DNA of 64,000 nucleotides. It comes from Fasciola hepatica (lineage: Eukaryota; Platyhelminthes; Trematoda; Plagiorchiida; Fasciolidae). Below, piece after piece: positions 48,241-56,935 of this stretch. The notes beneath the pieces were generated by a model that was not told the DNA's origin, did not search any database, and was given only the letters and a program-made list of their open reading frames with translations. Both the position numbers and the translations under genes were made by a program. Numbering within the stretch: the first letter of the stretch is position 1; each line of letters opens with the position of its first letter. The DNA lies in contig CANUEZ040000140.1 of NCBI GenBank assembly GCA_948099385.1, positions 992,001-1,056,000 of the forward strand. Direction: 5' to 3'.

Positions 48241-50340
48241 GAGGCCACGGGTGTGGACAACTTTAATAGAAAACACATGCCCGAGCACGAGACAGATGTT
48301 CGGTCAGCGCCTCGGGGATTGCGGGAATGGGACTTGGGGACTGAGCGAAAGGAGGAAGACACGGAGACAAGGGTGGGTGGCGGTCGATAGTTCGAGACGT
48401 GGATAGAAGAACACGCTCATGTATATAGTGTGCGTATGGGAGAACCGAGAGACAAGTGTGCTGTTGCAGGCACAGAGAGAATGAGTGCATGCATCCGCGT
48501 ACTATCTAATGGGAGCACAAACAATCATCGAGTCTCGTATGTTTGTCCCAAACAATCGGCAAGTTGTATCCCAAAGAAATCCGGATGCGCGGAGCGCGAA
48601 GCCAACGCAACGCAAACGAAGATAACTTCGACAGAAGGACAGCGCGCAACAAGTGATCCGTGCATGACTGCATGACCAGCTCCACCACCAACGACAACAG
48701 TTCTTGTTTCGGCAAGCAAAACATTCTGCAGTAAACTTGAAATATGCCAACCAACACCCACACCCCGCCATCCACAATGGGTTTACAAATAAGCAGAGCA
48801 AAACCCAGGTCAATGGTTTGTGCCCTCGGTCGGATAAGGTGCGGCGTCCCAAGGGATCCAAGGTCTAACAATTCTACTAGAAAACCGCACCCTGTCAAAT
48901 CCCTTATTATCTACTGCTCCCAGAAAAAAACTAAACGCAATACAGTCGTCCAACCAAAACCAGAGCTCCGAGGAAAGATTAGACAAACCATCCGAAGAAA
49001 TAGTCAAGGAGACTCGGACACAACCAGCAAGCGAAAGATCAACATCCTGATGAAATCTGCACGACAGAACTAGGTGAATGATCCGACAAATAAACGAAGG
49101 CGACGGCAAAGATAAAATAAAGCGTGGTCGTTGATGAGGACACTTCTAAGATCCATAAGAACAGATTCTAACCCTGATTTTATGAATGCCATTCGCAGCT
49201 TACTTAATAAATAGCAAATTCGTTCTCTATATTCCACCTAGGTTATATTAAATCACTCATTCAGAAAAGGAATAAGATTTTTCTTAATGATGAGCTAAAT
49301 ACGTCCGAAGTCTGAGTGATTCTGTCGTGAAGGTAGTCCCTGAATTCCTCTTATAGGATATTTTCCAACCATTTGGTTTACCTATTTTGTAATAATTCAA
49401 TTCCAGAGTAATAAAAATGTAGCGTAAATCTGCTTTTCTGAACCAGATTTGAGTGCAATCACAAGTCGTTTACATTCTAAGACACGAAGATTAATATTCG
49501 GATTGAGACGCGTGCGAAGCAACAACAACCTGCAAAAAAACCGCACCAGCAATAGAGGCTGTGATTGTGAAGATGTCCTCAACAGTAAACATCTGCAGCT
49601 TACGGACCACATCATAGAGAGTGATGCTCGTCACACATGGGTTTCGTACGCAGTGCAACAATCAAATGATGAAGATCTAGTTTATCCATTCTCTCGACCA
49701 GCGAAACCATGCGCTTACGGAAATTAACTCGGTTTAATTGTGCATGCTACCAACAATCATACACAATGAAAGCCGATATGTATTCTACAGGATGGGGTTG
49801 AAATTCAAAACTGGGAGGAAAGTGCATAGTGCGAAACGGTATAAATGGCCAAGTACAAACAACATATTGCACAGCCTTATTTTTGCTCCATCAGGTAACG
49901 ATATCAACCCACTTGATGATTCGAAAACAAATAATAATAAACATGAATGTACAAACGAACGAGTGACAATGACAACATTAGTGGCGGTAACAGTTTCAGC
50001 GATATCAGAGACTGTAAAAACAAAATTGCGGGAACTTGTGACTGAAAGAGTGAAAACAAAATACACAGTGACAGATGGTCAAAATATTCGAGAAGTGATC
50101 ACTAAATGCGTCCAGGAGAAAGCTTTGAGTGGACTGAGGTGGGGAGAACGGTCCAGGTGGAAGTAGATTGTCAGTTTAAGTGGGCAATGGTGATAGGTGT
50201 GTACCCAAGCACGGATGTGCATACACAGAGTAGGATGAAGGGTAACGATGAAAGAAACTAAAAAGAGTAATCAGATCAACTGAAAGCGGGACAGATGTTC
50301 CAATGGACAGAAATCACGGTTGTAGGGAGTCAACGGTTCA

Positions 50341-50400
<60 letters not shown>

Positions 50401-53288
50401 ATGAACCCATTGAACGTGCAGCGCTTGTCGGCATCCTACATCAGTTCAGTTCAGTTCAGTTTATTCAACCATTAACCTCGCACTTCTGCGCTCTGATTTC
50501 GGTTGTTACCTTCCAGCAATGTCGACTGAAGGGCGAAAAGAATAGGAGCATAGTGATAAAGATTCAAAAAAATCAAAATATCAAGAGGACAAGAAAAGAG
50601 TCTGAATGCAACTGCGCTACTGACTGCGACACCTAGCCATATGAAACTTCCCCACCCCAGCCCACCCCACCCCCACTCCACGTAGTTAGGTTCTGGCAAA
50701 ATTGAAGTTAAACCACACCTCGTTTATTCAACTGCAAGCGGTCAATAAAAATTCCTTGTTCTTGTATACAAAAATTACTCGGGCCTGCTAACTAAGCGTG
50801 GACTTCATATTGCACAATGTGAGTAGAACAGAGTCGCTTGAATAGTGTGACCAAAAGCTGCATAGCCACTGTTCTACTGTCTGACCCACTAGTCATGGAC
50901 ATAAGTTCCAATATCTGGGATTTTCGATCATTCTTGAGAATATCTTCACAGGAATTGTCTTGGAGTGCAGTTGCGGTATCTCTTAGTTGAGATTCGATTC
51001 AAAAGGAGTGTTGGGAAAAGACAATTTCGTGAGCGACTAATCACTTCTAAAGAAAACCAATCTCCAAAACATAAGTATGTAGCCGAAAAGTTGCCCTTGT
51101 GCCATCATTCGCGCATCTGTTCAGGGTAGAAATAAACATGCAACATTTGTTGCACTTTTACGAATCTTAGAGTGTATTCTCGTGGTGTTTTATTTAATTT
51201 ATTTATTACATGCTTGCGCATGAGTGCGAAGGCCAACTGCACTATGACGGATAACCCGCAACCAGACCCTGAGATTTGGAGTGGAGAACCACATAAGGTC
51301 CCAATAGGTCAGGTGTAGTAACGAGCCGGACAACAGTGGATTACTATCTGCCCATCAAGTATGACGTGCAAATGGTTTCTTCGTGATTTTTCCTACCGAC
51401 CTGGGAATGCAAATTTCATGTGAAAAACACTCAAATTATCTCGGAATTTCAGTACAGCAAAAAGAACAATGTGGGCGAAATCAATATTGGCCATCTATTT
51501 CGCGTGCTCTCAACCAGCTGCTAGCGCACAGTATATATGTTTCATTAAGTTTAATCAAAAACAATCGTACACATTCACATACATCTCTCGGAATTGTTAG
51601 TTATTACATTTGACTATTGATGCTTGACATTTGTGATATGAAAACTGATGGTTTGAACGGCCGACATCTTCCACAAGGCTAAATACTCTATTCCGAAAAT
51701 TCTTCCATCAGAATATTGCATGATAAAATATTCCCTAGTTTTGAGTTTATATAGAAGTAGCAGAGATTCGCAGTGACCAGTAAATTTGTAACATATTACG
51801 CACAGTTTCGGAAGATTCCCTACTCAGGATTAGCACAGATTCAGAAAAGTGCGCATGGCCTTTGTGTGTGTGTGTAGCAGGAATACATAGACCTGTTGAA
51901 CCTAGCACACCGCATTAGAGGTTTTAAAATGCGTTATGGTAGTGGAAACGAGAGATAACCGGATTACAGCAAATGTGGACCTGGAGTCGGACAGAAGGCA
52001 ACCGCTGGAAATAATGTATTTGAGTGGTGGGTGCGTCAAAGGCTGGGGAACGCATGATGAACGTAGATGAGTGATGGATCGGTAACGGCCAAAATTCGTA
52101 GCCTGCTCTTTAAATGAATATAATGAGCTTCCGATGAGTGGACGTGCAGTGCACATTCTCGTTCTGTGTAATCCCACGAGATGGGGGCGACGGGTGGACG
52201 GCAAGGAAGGAATGGTGTGCATCGCGTCCCGAACGAGGTAAGTGACCTCAAACAGGAGCAAGAGCTAACCAGACAACAGCACCCATGCTAAGGGACTGAG
52301 TCACGAAGGTTATGGAGTGTGTATGTGTGTCTGAGAGCGTGTGCGCTTCTGTGGTATAAACTACGATGATCATTGTGCGCGCCTGCAGGTGTGTAGTACA
52401 AATACACGAATCTAACCAACTCTAACCTTGGTCTTATACGCCTTAATACACCAAAAAACCTCAGTGGACGTTCAGTGCGTATCGTGGTCACGTGTGAGGC
52501 GAGCGGTGTGACTATCGCTCGAATGGAAAGAAGCACAGCCGACAGGGACCTTGGGTGTGCTGCATTTTCTTAGTGTGGCAATATATTACTCAGACAAAGA
52601 AATTCGAACTCAGGAACGGAAAAAATAGCTGGGAAAACTGTTGAGGGTGAAGCAAGCTGAAATATAAATGCCGTAGCTCGTGACAAGTTCCAATAAGACA
52701 ATGAAATTCTTGAAAGATGGTTTATCTAATGATACTTCAATGCCGGCAATGACAGAGATGTCCCATCACACACAAAAACAGACGACTCCGTAAAAGCTCT
52801 GCATCCGATTTCGATAAAAATAAATCGGAGGAAAACATCTGTGGCTTACCGATGCCATAATAAGGATCATAAATACCCACGGCCATTGCGTCCGATGAGG
52901 TATGAAAGCGCAAAGTGTTAGATTTCAGGCGCCCAAGTGCATCTTCCGATTTTAAATCGCTCGCGGCTGTGGCGCATCGATCCTCAGACAACGGTGGGAC
53001 TCGATCAACATTAGCTGCGGTAGTTAATGTGGTGTAAACACTAGACGCGTGGGTACCCGCAGTAAGAGTTGAGGCGTTCCCAACACCGTTGACGACTGAT
53101 TCCACCGAACCGGCAACCGCTCCTATAGAATCCGGAAACGTAACTGAAGGAACCAAAGTTTGTGGCGCTACAACTACCGTGGATGGTGGAGGCGGGCTCC
53201 GAGAAGGAAGCGGGTTCCGGTGACACTGAGTATCTGTTGACTCTTTGATCCCATTTTGATCATGCGTACTCACGACGGAATCATAAAG
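26304..53288 (-). CDS. E-protein (class I bHLH transcription factor, daughterless/TCF3-4-12 family), partial
   Basis: E-proteins bind E-box DNA as homodimers or with tissue-specific bHLH partners and act in the nucleus in neural and other cell fate decisions. On the minus strand the coding exons are 53,288-52,850; 46,621-46,332; 45,244-45,109; 42,733-42,573; 41,150-41,081; 40,141-39,643; then 38,236-38,091 or 37,715-37,570; 27,929-27,609; and 26,914-26,304. All introns are GT-AG, phases agree at each junction, and the total is 2,673 bases ending in TAG. The basic region ([12 protein letters not shown]), the HLH, and [18 protein letters not shown] after it are hallmark E-protein text. Upstream exons are Ser/Pro/Gly-rich, as in the family's activation domains. 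The N-terminus is missing. Sequence after the HLH (about 310 residues) is far longer than usual. No transcript data were available. Confidence 0.9.
26453..26481. repeat. coding (CAT/ATG) triplet repeat
   Basis: On the plus strand this is a CAT-type triplet run. On the coding strand it supplies the poly-Asp stretch of the E-protein tail. Confidence 0.8.
27609..27929 (-). CDS. E-protein exon after HLH
   Basis: This is a 321-base exon. The acceptor ends CATCCCATCCAG. The probable donor is GTGTGT at 27,608-27,603, within an open frame that continues a little further. It encodes [17 protein letters not shown], the conserved segment that follows the HLH in all E-proteins, then a Gly/Ser/Thr-rich region with [15 protein letters not shown] and PPPNG. 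The donor is the least certain splice site, but it gives perfect phase to the last exon. It is separated from the HLH exons by about 9.6 kb of intron full of LINEs. Confidence 0.8.
28740..31249 (+). mobile_element. RTE-like LINE copy A, 5'-truncated
   Basis: The copy starts inside the end of the endonuclease (about 28,740) and includes the linker [17 protein letters not shown], the RT and the C-terminal tail. It ends in a GATGATG-type short repeat at 31,231-31,249. RT is seen in [47 protein letters not shown] and [13 protein letters not shown] (YADD box). Stops occur at about 29,141, 29,368, 29,740 and 30,485. It lies in the E-protein intron, antisense to that gene. A second copy of the same family lies at 34,032-35,914. 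Confidence 0.85.
29745..30485 (+). pseudogene. RTE reverse transcriptase, copy A
   Basis: This is an open stretch of about 246 codons with RT motifs from [10 protein letters not shown] to YADD and on to [13 protein letters not shown] and [12 protein letters not shown]. It ends at a TGA where copy B reads Gly (AYA-Gly-LKHLWR), so a point nonsense mutation broke this copy. The downstream part resumes from about 30,597 to a shared stop after QQMTWQ at 30,876-30,878. Confidence 0.8.
34032..35914 (+). mobile_element. RTE-like LINE copy B, inserted into another LINE
   Basis: This is a 5'-truncated copy of the same family as 28,740-31,249. It starts at RWAEYF-like text (GATGGGCCGAGTACTTC) and ends with GATGATGATGATGA at 35,901-35,914. 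Both edges fall inside the RT gene of a different LINE. The nested order shows that this insertion is younger than its host element. No clear target-site duplication could be seen. Confidence 0.85.
34314..35549 (+). pseudogene. RTE reverse transcriptase, copy B (411 codons open)
   Basis: This is the longest uninterrupted RT frame in the window. It contains [132 protein letters not shown] and [18 protein letters not shown] is intact. SCVRQG carries Cys where SGVRQG is usual. It stops at TGA right after MTWQ, where relatives continue; copy A has the same stop. The endonuclease is absent. Confidence 0.85.
36841..37569. other. E-protein intron, no element recognised
   Basis: This is intron sequence between the interrupted LINE and HLH exon A. 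Nothing recognisable was seen. Confidence 0.5.
37570..37715 (-). CDS. E-protein alternative HLH exon, version A (conventional)
   Basis: This is a 146-base exon with acceptor ACCATCCCTCACAG and donor GTAAGT. It encodes [31 protein letters not shown] and [17 protein letters not shown], close to vertebrate E-protein HLH domains including the helix-1 Cys. One base, G, remains and joins AG of the next exon to make Glu, leading into ERNLNPKQ. This is probably the default version because its text and splice sites are closest to consensus. Confidence 0.9.
37716..38090 (-). other. short intron between the two alternative HLH exons
   Basis: These 375 bases separate versions B and A. No repeat or element is visible. 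Any signal that decides which HLH exon is used would be expected here or just beside it, but I cannot point to a specific motif. Confidence 0.5.
38091..38236 (-). CDS. E-protein alternative HLH exon, version B
   Basis: This is a 146-base exon, first of two alternatives on the coding strand. Acceptor TGTGTCCAG and donor GTTAGC flank it. It encodes the end of the last basic Arg, then [31 protein letters not shown] and [17 protein letters not shown], a complete helix-loop-helix. Compared with version A it changes the end of helix 1 and the loop (Cys to Ile, NSERQQ to GNSQPL) and keeps helix 2. Phase is the same as in version A. The donor GTTAGC is weaker than that of A (GTAAGT). It sits 375 bases upstream of A. 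No transcript was available to show it is used. Confidence 0.85.
39178..39253 (-). mobile_element. RTE-like LINE 3' tail with (ATG)n
   Basis: On the minus strand, GAGAAAGCAGCGGTCAGTGG and a CCCTGCTGTTTAACACTGTA block lead into a GATGATG repeat. This matches the 3' tail of the RTE copies at 31,190-31,249 and 35,860-35,914. A SINE abuts it at 39,254. Confidence 0.7.
39254..39537 (-). mobile_element. tRNA-derived SINE, copy 1 (full head)
   Basis: Minus strand. The A box TGGTCGAGTGG is at 39,498-39,508 and the B box GGTTCGAATCC at 39,452-39,462, both near the RNA polymerase III consensus. A shared body (CACCTGACCTATTGGGGCC, GGGTCTGGTTGCCGC) follows, and the copy ends in GCATGT plus an A run. It lies inside an RTE tail. 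An open frame across it (39,068-39,550) is not a gene. Confidence 0.8.
39643..40141 (-). CDS. E-protein exon f with bHLH basic region
   Basis: This is a 499-base exon with acceptor ATCTTTTCAG and donor GTAAGT. After Ser-rich text it encodes [20 protein letters not shown], a [20 protein letters not shown] segment, and finally [12 protein letters not shown]. The D/E-rich stretch followed by TPEQKAER and the basic region matches vertebrate E-proteins very closely. The basic region with its Glu and Arg contacts to the E-box (ANNARER) is complete. It ends two bases into a codon, and the last Arg is completed by T from either alternative exon. Confidence 0.9.
41081..41150 (-). CDS. E-protein exon e (small)
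   Basis: This is a 70-base exon with acceptor TTTCTTCTAG and donor GTAAGT. It encodes [23 protein letters not shown] in two parts, starting in phase 0 and ending with one base that completes a Gly with the next exon. It is too short to be found by open-frame length. Its support is the perfect donor and phase agreement on both sides. Confidence 0.75.
41444..41457. repeat. poly-G run
   Basis: This is a run of about ten or more G on the plus strand in the intron between exons d and e. Confidence 0.85.
42573..42733 (-). CDS. E-protein exon d (Pro/Gly-rich)
   Basis: This is a 161-base exon with acceptor ATCTCCACGCAG and donor GTAAGTTC. It encodes [20 protein letters not shown] and [20 protein letters not shown], then SSGLSTLL. 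The style (Pro, Gly, Ser) fits the region between the activation domains and bHLH of E-proteins. It begins after one base of a codon and ends in phase 0. A 174-codon open frame on the opposite strand (42,413-42,937) is only its shadow. Confidence 0.8.
45109..45244 (-). CDS. E-protein exon c
   Basis: This is a 136-base exon with acceptor CTCACCTTTCACATAG and donor GTAAGA. It encodes [20 protein letters not shown] and ends ATRPADGT plus one base. Its frame is too short to stand out as an open frame. It is required because the neighbouring exons on either side end in phase 0 and begin in phase 1, and this exon bridges exactly those phases. Confidence 0.75.
45596..45785 (-). mobile_element. tRNA-derived SINE, copy 2 (head missing)
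   Basis: This has the same body as copy 1 (ACCAGACCCCGGAACTTGGA on the plus strand, then a GGACGACAGTGGATTACTGT block). The tRNA-like head with its A and B boxes is absent, so it is a 5'-truncated copy. It lies in the E-protein intron between exons b and c. Confidence 0.75.
46332..46621 (-). CDS. E-protein exon b (poly-Ser)
   Basis: Donor GTGAGT follows CACTTG, and the acceptor ends ...ATTGGTAG. The length is 290 bases, consistent in phase on both sides. It encodes a long Ser run followed by [18 protein letters not shown] and [15 protein letters not shown], a disordered activation-region style. The Ser run is encoded by a TCx-rich stretch seen on the plus strand as GATGA-type repeats and may vary in length between individuals. 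Confidence 0.75.
46985..47262 (-). mobile_element. tRNA-derived SINE, copy 3 (full head)
   Basis: The A box TGGTCGAGTGA is at 47,233-47,243 and the B box GGTTCGAATCT at 47,188-47,198 on the minus strand, followed by the same body as copy 1. It lies in the intron between exons a and b. Confidence 0.8.
48211..48237. repeat. (TG)n microsatellite
   Basis: This is a perfect TG dinucleotide run in the intron between exons a and b. The Cys/Val open frames across it are artefacts. Confidence 0.95.
50343..50398. repeat. (AT)n microsatellite
   Basis: This is a perfect AT run of about 56 bases in an E-protein intron. It can form a self-complementary hairpin and may be unstable. Confidence 0.95.
50440..50620 (-). 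mobile_element. RTE-like LINE 3'-end scrap with ACTGA tail
   Basis: On the minus strand the sequence ends GTTGAATAAACTGAACTGAA followed by more ACTGA units. It resembles the end of the LINE at 16,255-16,340 (AGCAACCGAAGCC against GGTAACAACCGAAATCA). Only the last ~180 bases are present. Confidence 0.65.
51205..51360 (-). mobile_element. tRNA-derived SINE, copy 4 (head missing)
   Basis: The body matches the other copies (ACCAGACCCTGAGATTTGGA, CCACATAAGGTCCCAATAGG on the plus strand). The minus-strand 3' end is A-rich (AATAAATAAATTAAATAAAA), as expected of a SINE tail. The head is truncated. Confidence 0.75.
52850..53288 (-). CDS. E-protein exon a (Ser/Pro-rich)
   Basis: Acceptor TTTCCTGATCAG precedes CTTTATGATTCC, and donor GTAAGC follows GGCATCG. 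The exon is 439 bases, starting in phase 0 and ending after one base of a codon. It encodes Ser/Thr/Val-rich text with SRSPPPPST and YDPYYGI near its end. The first base of the last codon joins AC of the next exon to give Asp. No ATG opens the frame, so it is internal. The exact acceptor is less sure than the donor: alternatives such as GTCAACAG at about 53,233 exist. Confidence 0.7.
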
Positions 53289-56200
53289 CTGATCAGGAAA
53301 GTGGAAAATATCGATAATGAAAATGAAGTCATTCAATGACCGGTATGCTAATGATGTGCTACTGTTCGTGAATTAATGTATTGCGATTACGAGTGTTTTG
53401 ATGCAAACTAAGAAAACAATCCCAAATTCAGGTAAAGTAACAGAAAATTTAATTTTCAGTTATAACAATAAATAGCATTCGTGCGAAACAAACAAGTGCA
53501 TTGTTCACGAGGACCAAATATGGCAGGATGAGAGACAGATGAACTTACAACGAATCAATCTGATAGCTCGTAGGGTGGTAAACAGTGTTTTGTCAGACAA
53601 AGATATATCCCAGTGTGAGGTACCCGCATCCTGGCGCTTTACATATTTCGTTGCTGTCCCAGAAAGATGTCGATTCAGACTAATCTCAAAACTGTTTATC
53701 CGGGAGTTGATGAGATACACAGTCCCGTGTACGGCAAACTGGCACAAACAACTGACGACAACATGCAATCTGTTAATATGGTCGAAAAATATCGCAATGT
53801 GTGGTTTGCGTGCGGTCGTTTTTTCATGCAACATAGAATCACCAGAACGCATTATCCAAATCACAGTTTGAGAGGGGAAAACTAGTAACAACAGAACGGA
53901 GTGGTATCGGTAGCAGCGGTAAAGCAATCGCAACCAGTCGAGAGAGAGAACGAGCTATTGCACAGATGTGTATATCATTAAGAAATATGGTGCCCGTACA
54001 ATCTGTCTGAAAAAGGTAGTGGGAGACCAGAAGGATATGCAATAAGACCAAGTCGACAAATGAACGAACGAATAGTGATCAGAGAATTTCGGTGGGAAAA
54101 AAGTCAAAAGAAAACCGTATTAATAGGAGGGAAAAGAACTGCAGTTGGAATTCAACTCAGTCCGCAGACTTGATGAAAGTCACACTTGCACACTTTTCCC
54201 ATATATTTTCTCCGTTTGATAACGGTACATATGCCGGGGGTCCCCGTAATGTGAACTGTTAAGGGGTGAAGCAGAGCGCAGTGTAGCCACTGTGGAACAA
54301 TAGCCATTCAACCACCCCCAAAAAGATTAACACAACACATGGAACGCAGCACTGTTTGGTACGGTGTCCTCAGTAGTAAAACAGTACGCACTACTCTACT
54401 GCACACGCATCAGGAACATAACTCTAAATTGGAAAATGGAAGATGTAACGTTGAAGGGAGAGGAGGAGAACAACAAATGCAATCAACAGTGGGATCTAAG
54501 CCCAAAGAAACACGCGTGCACACGCAAACCTAAGAGTAGTATCAACTGCGGTGGGAGTGAGCTTCCTTGAAGCGAGGGATAAAAACCAGGTCAGAGACAA
54601 ATAGTGGATTATTAGTTAGTGGCGCGACCGGCGAGTCAGACAACTCTGGTGGAGATTAAAAAAACGGTTCAAGACGAAAAATAATTGCAAATACGAAAAG
54701 CTAGGGAACAGAAGTAAGAAAATCAGACCGTTTTGTGTCAACAAGCTAAATCGGTGTCGTCAGTTAGCTGCAGCTACTTTATTCATGCCAGCCAATCATC
54801 GAATTACCTGTCTACTTCACTAATGCGCATCATCAAACTGGGAGTCAGAAATCCGAGCCCTAAGGCACTGTTCATCTCACAGAAGACCAAATCTATTTTG
54901 TTCTAATAGATTCACACCTGTTGATCGGTGATGCACACGGCCTCAGCAACTTGATCAACGACCCCAATCGAATCATTCGTTGTCTCAGTTACCTTTCCCT
55001 GAGAGTCAGGCTAAGTGGTGCTCTGTTCAATCGCTTTACCGAACAGCACAGTTGTTGGTTTGGATGGCATCCCTACCAGGACATTGCACACTTCTGAACG
55101 CGAGATTCTGAAGGTTCCAATTAGAAGAACGAAATTCGTGGAGGACGTGAAACTTAAAAAAGTGGAATGTCAGTCGTATCGTGTTTCCAGTTCACCCGTC
55201 CGTCAGCCCCATTTATTAGACCGTTATCCAGGAAGTGAAGCGACTGTCTTTCGAAAATATATCAATGGAATGAATAATTATAGAACGTTGTACTGTCTAT
55301 TCCACGCACAGAAAGAGGGAAACCAAAATGCTACTACGAAGATGGAATACCGAGCACGCTAGTCAGAAAAAACACCAAGAAGTGGTCCTATCACCGATAA
55401 GTCTCGGTAACAGTGCTTCATGGAACGGACACAAAGCCACCAAGCTGTGATAGTGGTTCACCAGAACAATGACACGACCATAAACTCCGATCCATCAGTC
55501 ACTCGGAGGATGGAGCGATCAATCAAAGGCACGACCCACATGCTGGTCCGTGTGCATGTGCATCCGTGCGTTTCAAAAGACCCCGAGCAGAACTGTGGCG
55601 TGGATAGTGTGAATCCAGTCAGGCAAACCGCAGGGGGTCATCATCAAAAGACCGACGATGAATGTGATGTTTAAGCCCTAACAGAGTGATCAACCGGGTT
55701 CAGTAAGTGAATCAGACATCACGACAGGCGGACAGAACTATTACGCAGACAAAACCAAGTTTACGAGCAACGATGAACTGACGGCAGGGGAAAGGTCAGG
55801 ATGAATCGAATTGGATTCAAATGAACCAATCGGAAGTCGGGTTTTAGTTGTGTGCTGTGTGTACGCGTGCGCACGCTTAGGTGCCATACTAATGAGCAAA
55901 TGTACGGAGAGTATCGGGGATAGCGGTCACTAACAGGGCCGTCGTCAACGCGGCCAAACGAGATGGAACAACCTGTCAAGATGGGACCTAATGAGCGGCG
56001 AATATGACGCCGAAAGTTTTTGCAAAAAGGGATATGCACAGGACAGATCCGACTATTTTCGTAGATGAAAACAAACAAAAAGAAAGTACACTAACAAAAT
56101 AATTTCGCCATGGAACTTCGAAAAAAAGATGTGAAAATGACAAAGTTAGTCACGCATCCATATGAATATCTAGCGGTCGATTAGCTGCACTCCGTTGCTC

Positions 56201-56594
56201 ACTTTGCGCAAAGAATGAAAATAACAGAAAATAACGGGAAAGTATGAATGCCCATGTCGTGTATGCACCGTTAACGTCCGAAAAAAAACAGCGTACAGTG
56301 AATAATTCATGGGAGGAAATAAAAATGGAGAATTACATACGTGCACGTACTAAGACTGTACAAAAAGTAACGTTGTATATCCTGTTAAAATCACTTACTG
56401 CTAACCCCTGAGAGCAGCGGTTGAAGAATATAATCTTCGATTATTTTGTTAGGCGAGATTAAAGTATATCGTGCATTAGCGTTCAGTTGATAACTGTTCA
56501 CATGCTTTCCGACGTTTGATATGGGTCAACTGCACACCTAAAGTTTATCGAAATAATAGCAATGAAAAATTTGGATAACACTTTACACGGGTTG
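53289..56594. other. upstream intron or 5' part of the E-protein gene, exons not resolved
   Basis: No confident exon could be fixed. A perfect donor GTAAGT on the minus strand at 53,548-53,543 ends an open frame (53,933-53,550). A second, at 56,397-56,392, ends an open stretch (about 56,515-56,398) with PNKIIEDYILQPLLSGVS. Neither resembles a known E-protein segment and neither has a good acceptor. Confidence 0.25.
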
Positions 56595-56935
56595 CTTTTC
56601 TACACCGGCTTGAAATCAACCATGGTGCCAGCGCAACAACAACAATCAAAAAATAGGAGTGGGAGTAGAACAATAAAACAGACAGTTGGTAGAAAATAAA
56701 ATGCTGTGATTTTTTCTTTTTCACCGCACTGCTGTTTTTGTCATTTTGATTATCCGAATGACAGATTGTGATTACCGGGCACCAGAATTCGACAGACAAA
56801 CAGCACAGTATTCGCACCACTGACACCTATTCTGAGCCATGTCCCTCAACGTCTCTAACCAGCGACAATTCTCATCCCTCGGGCTCCAACCACGGAGGCG
56901 AGAGGCACCAACCGAAGCCAATGCCGATGGGTGTC
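56595..56935 (-). mobile_element. RTE-like LINE 3'-end scrap (third family)
   Basis: On the minus strand it contains GGTTGGTGCCTCTCGCCTCC, GTTAGAGACGTTGAGGGACA and finally GGCACCATGGTTGATTTCAA. This matches the plus-strand fragment ending near 24,735. It shares the same 3' terminus but is truncated further in from the 5' side. Confidence 0.75.

Noticed and set aside
48091..48406. frames with Cys-Val or Thr-His repeats
   Set aside because: Produced by the TG microsatellite at 48,211-48,237.
50295..50636. 113-codon frame with Ile-Tyr repeats
   Set aside because: Produced by the AT microsatellite and a LINE tail.
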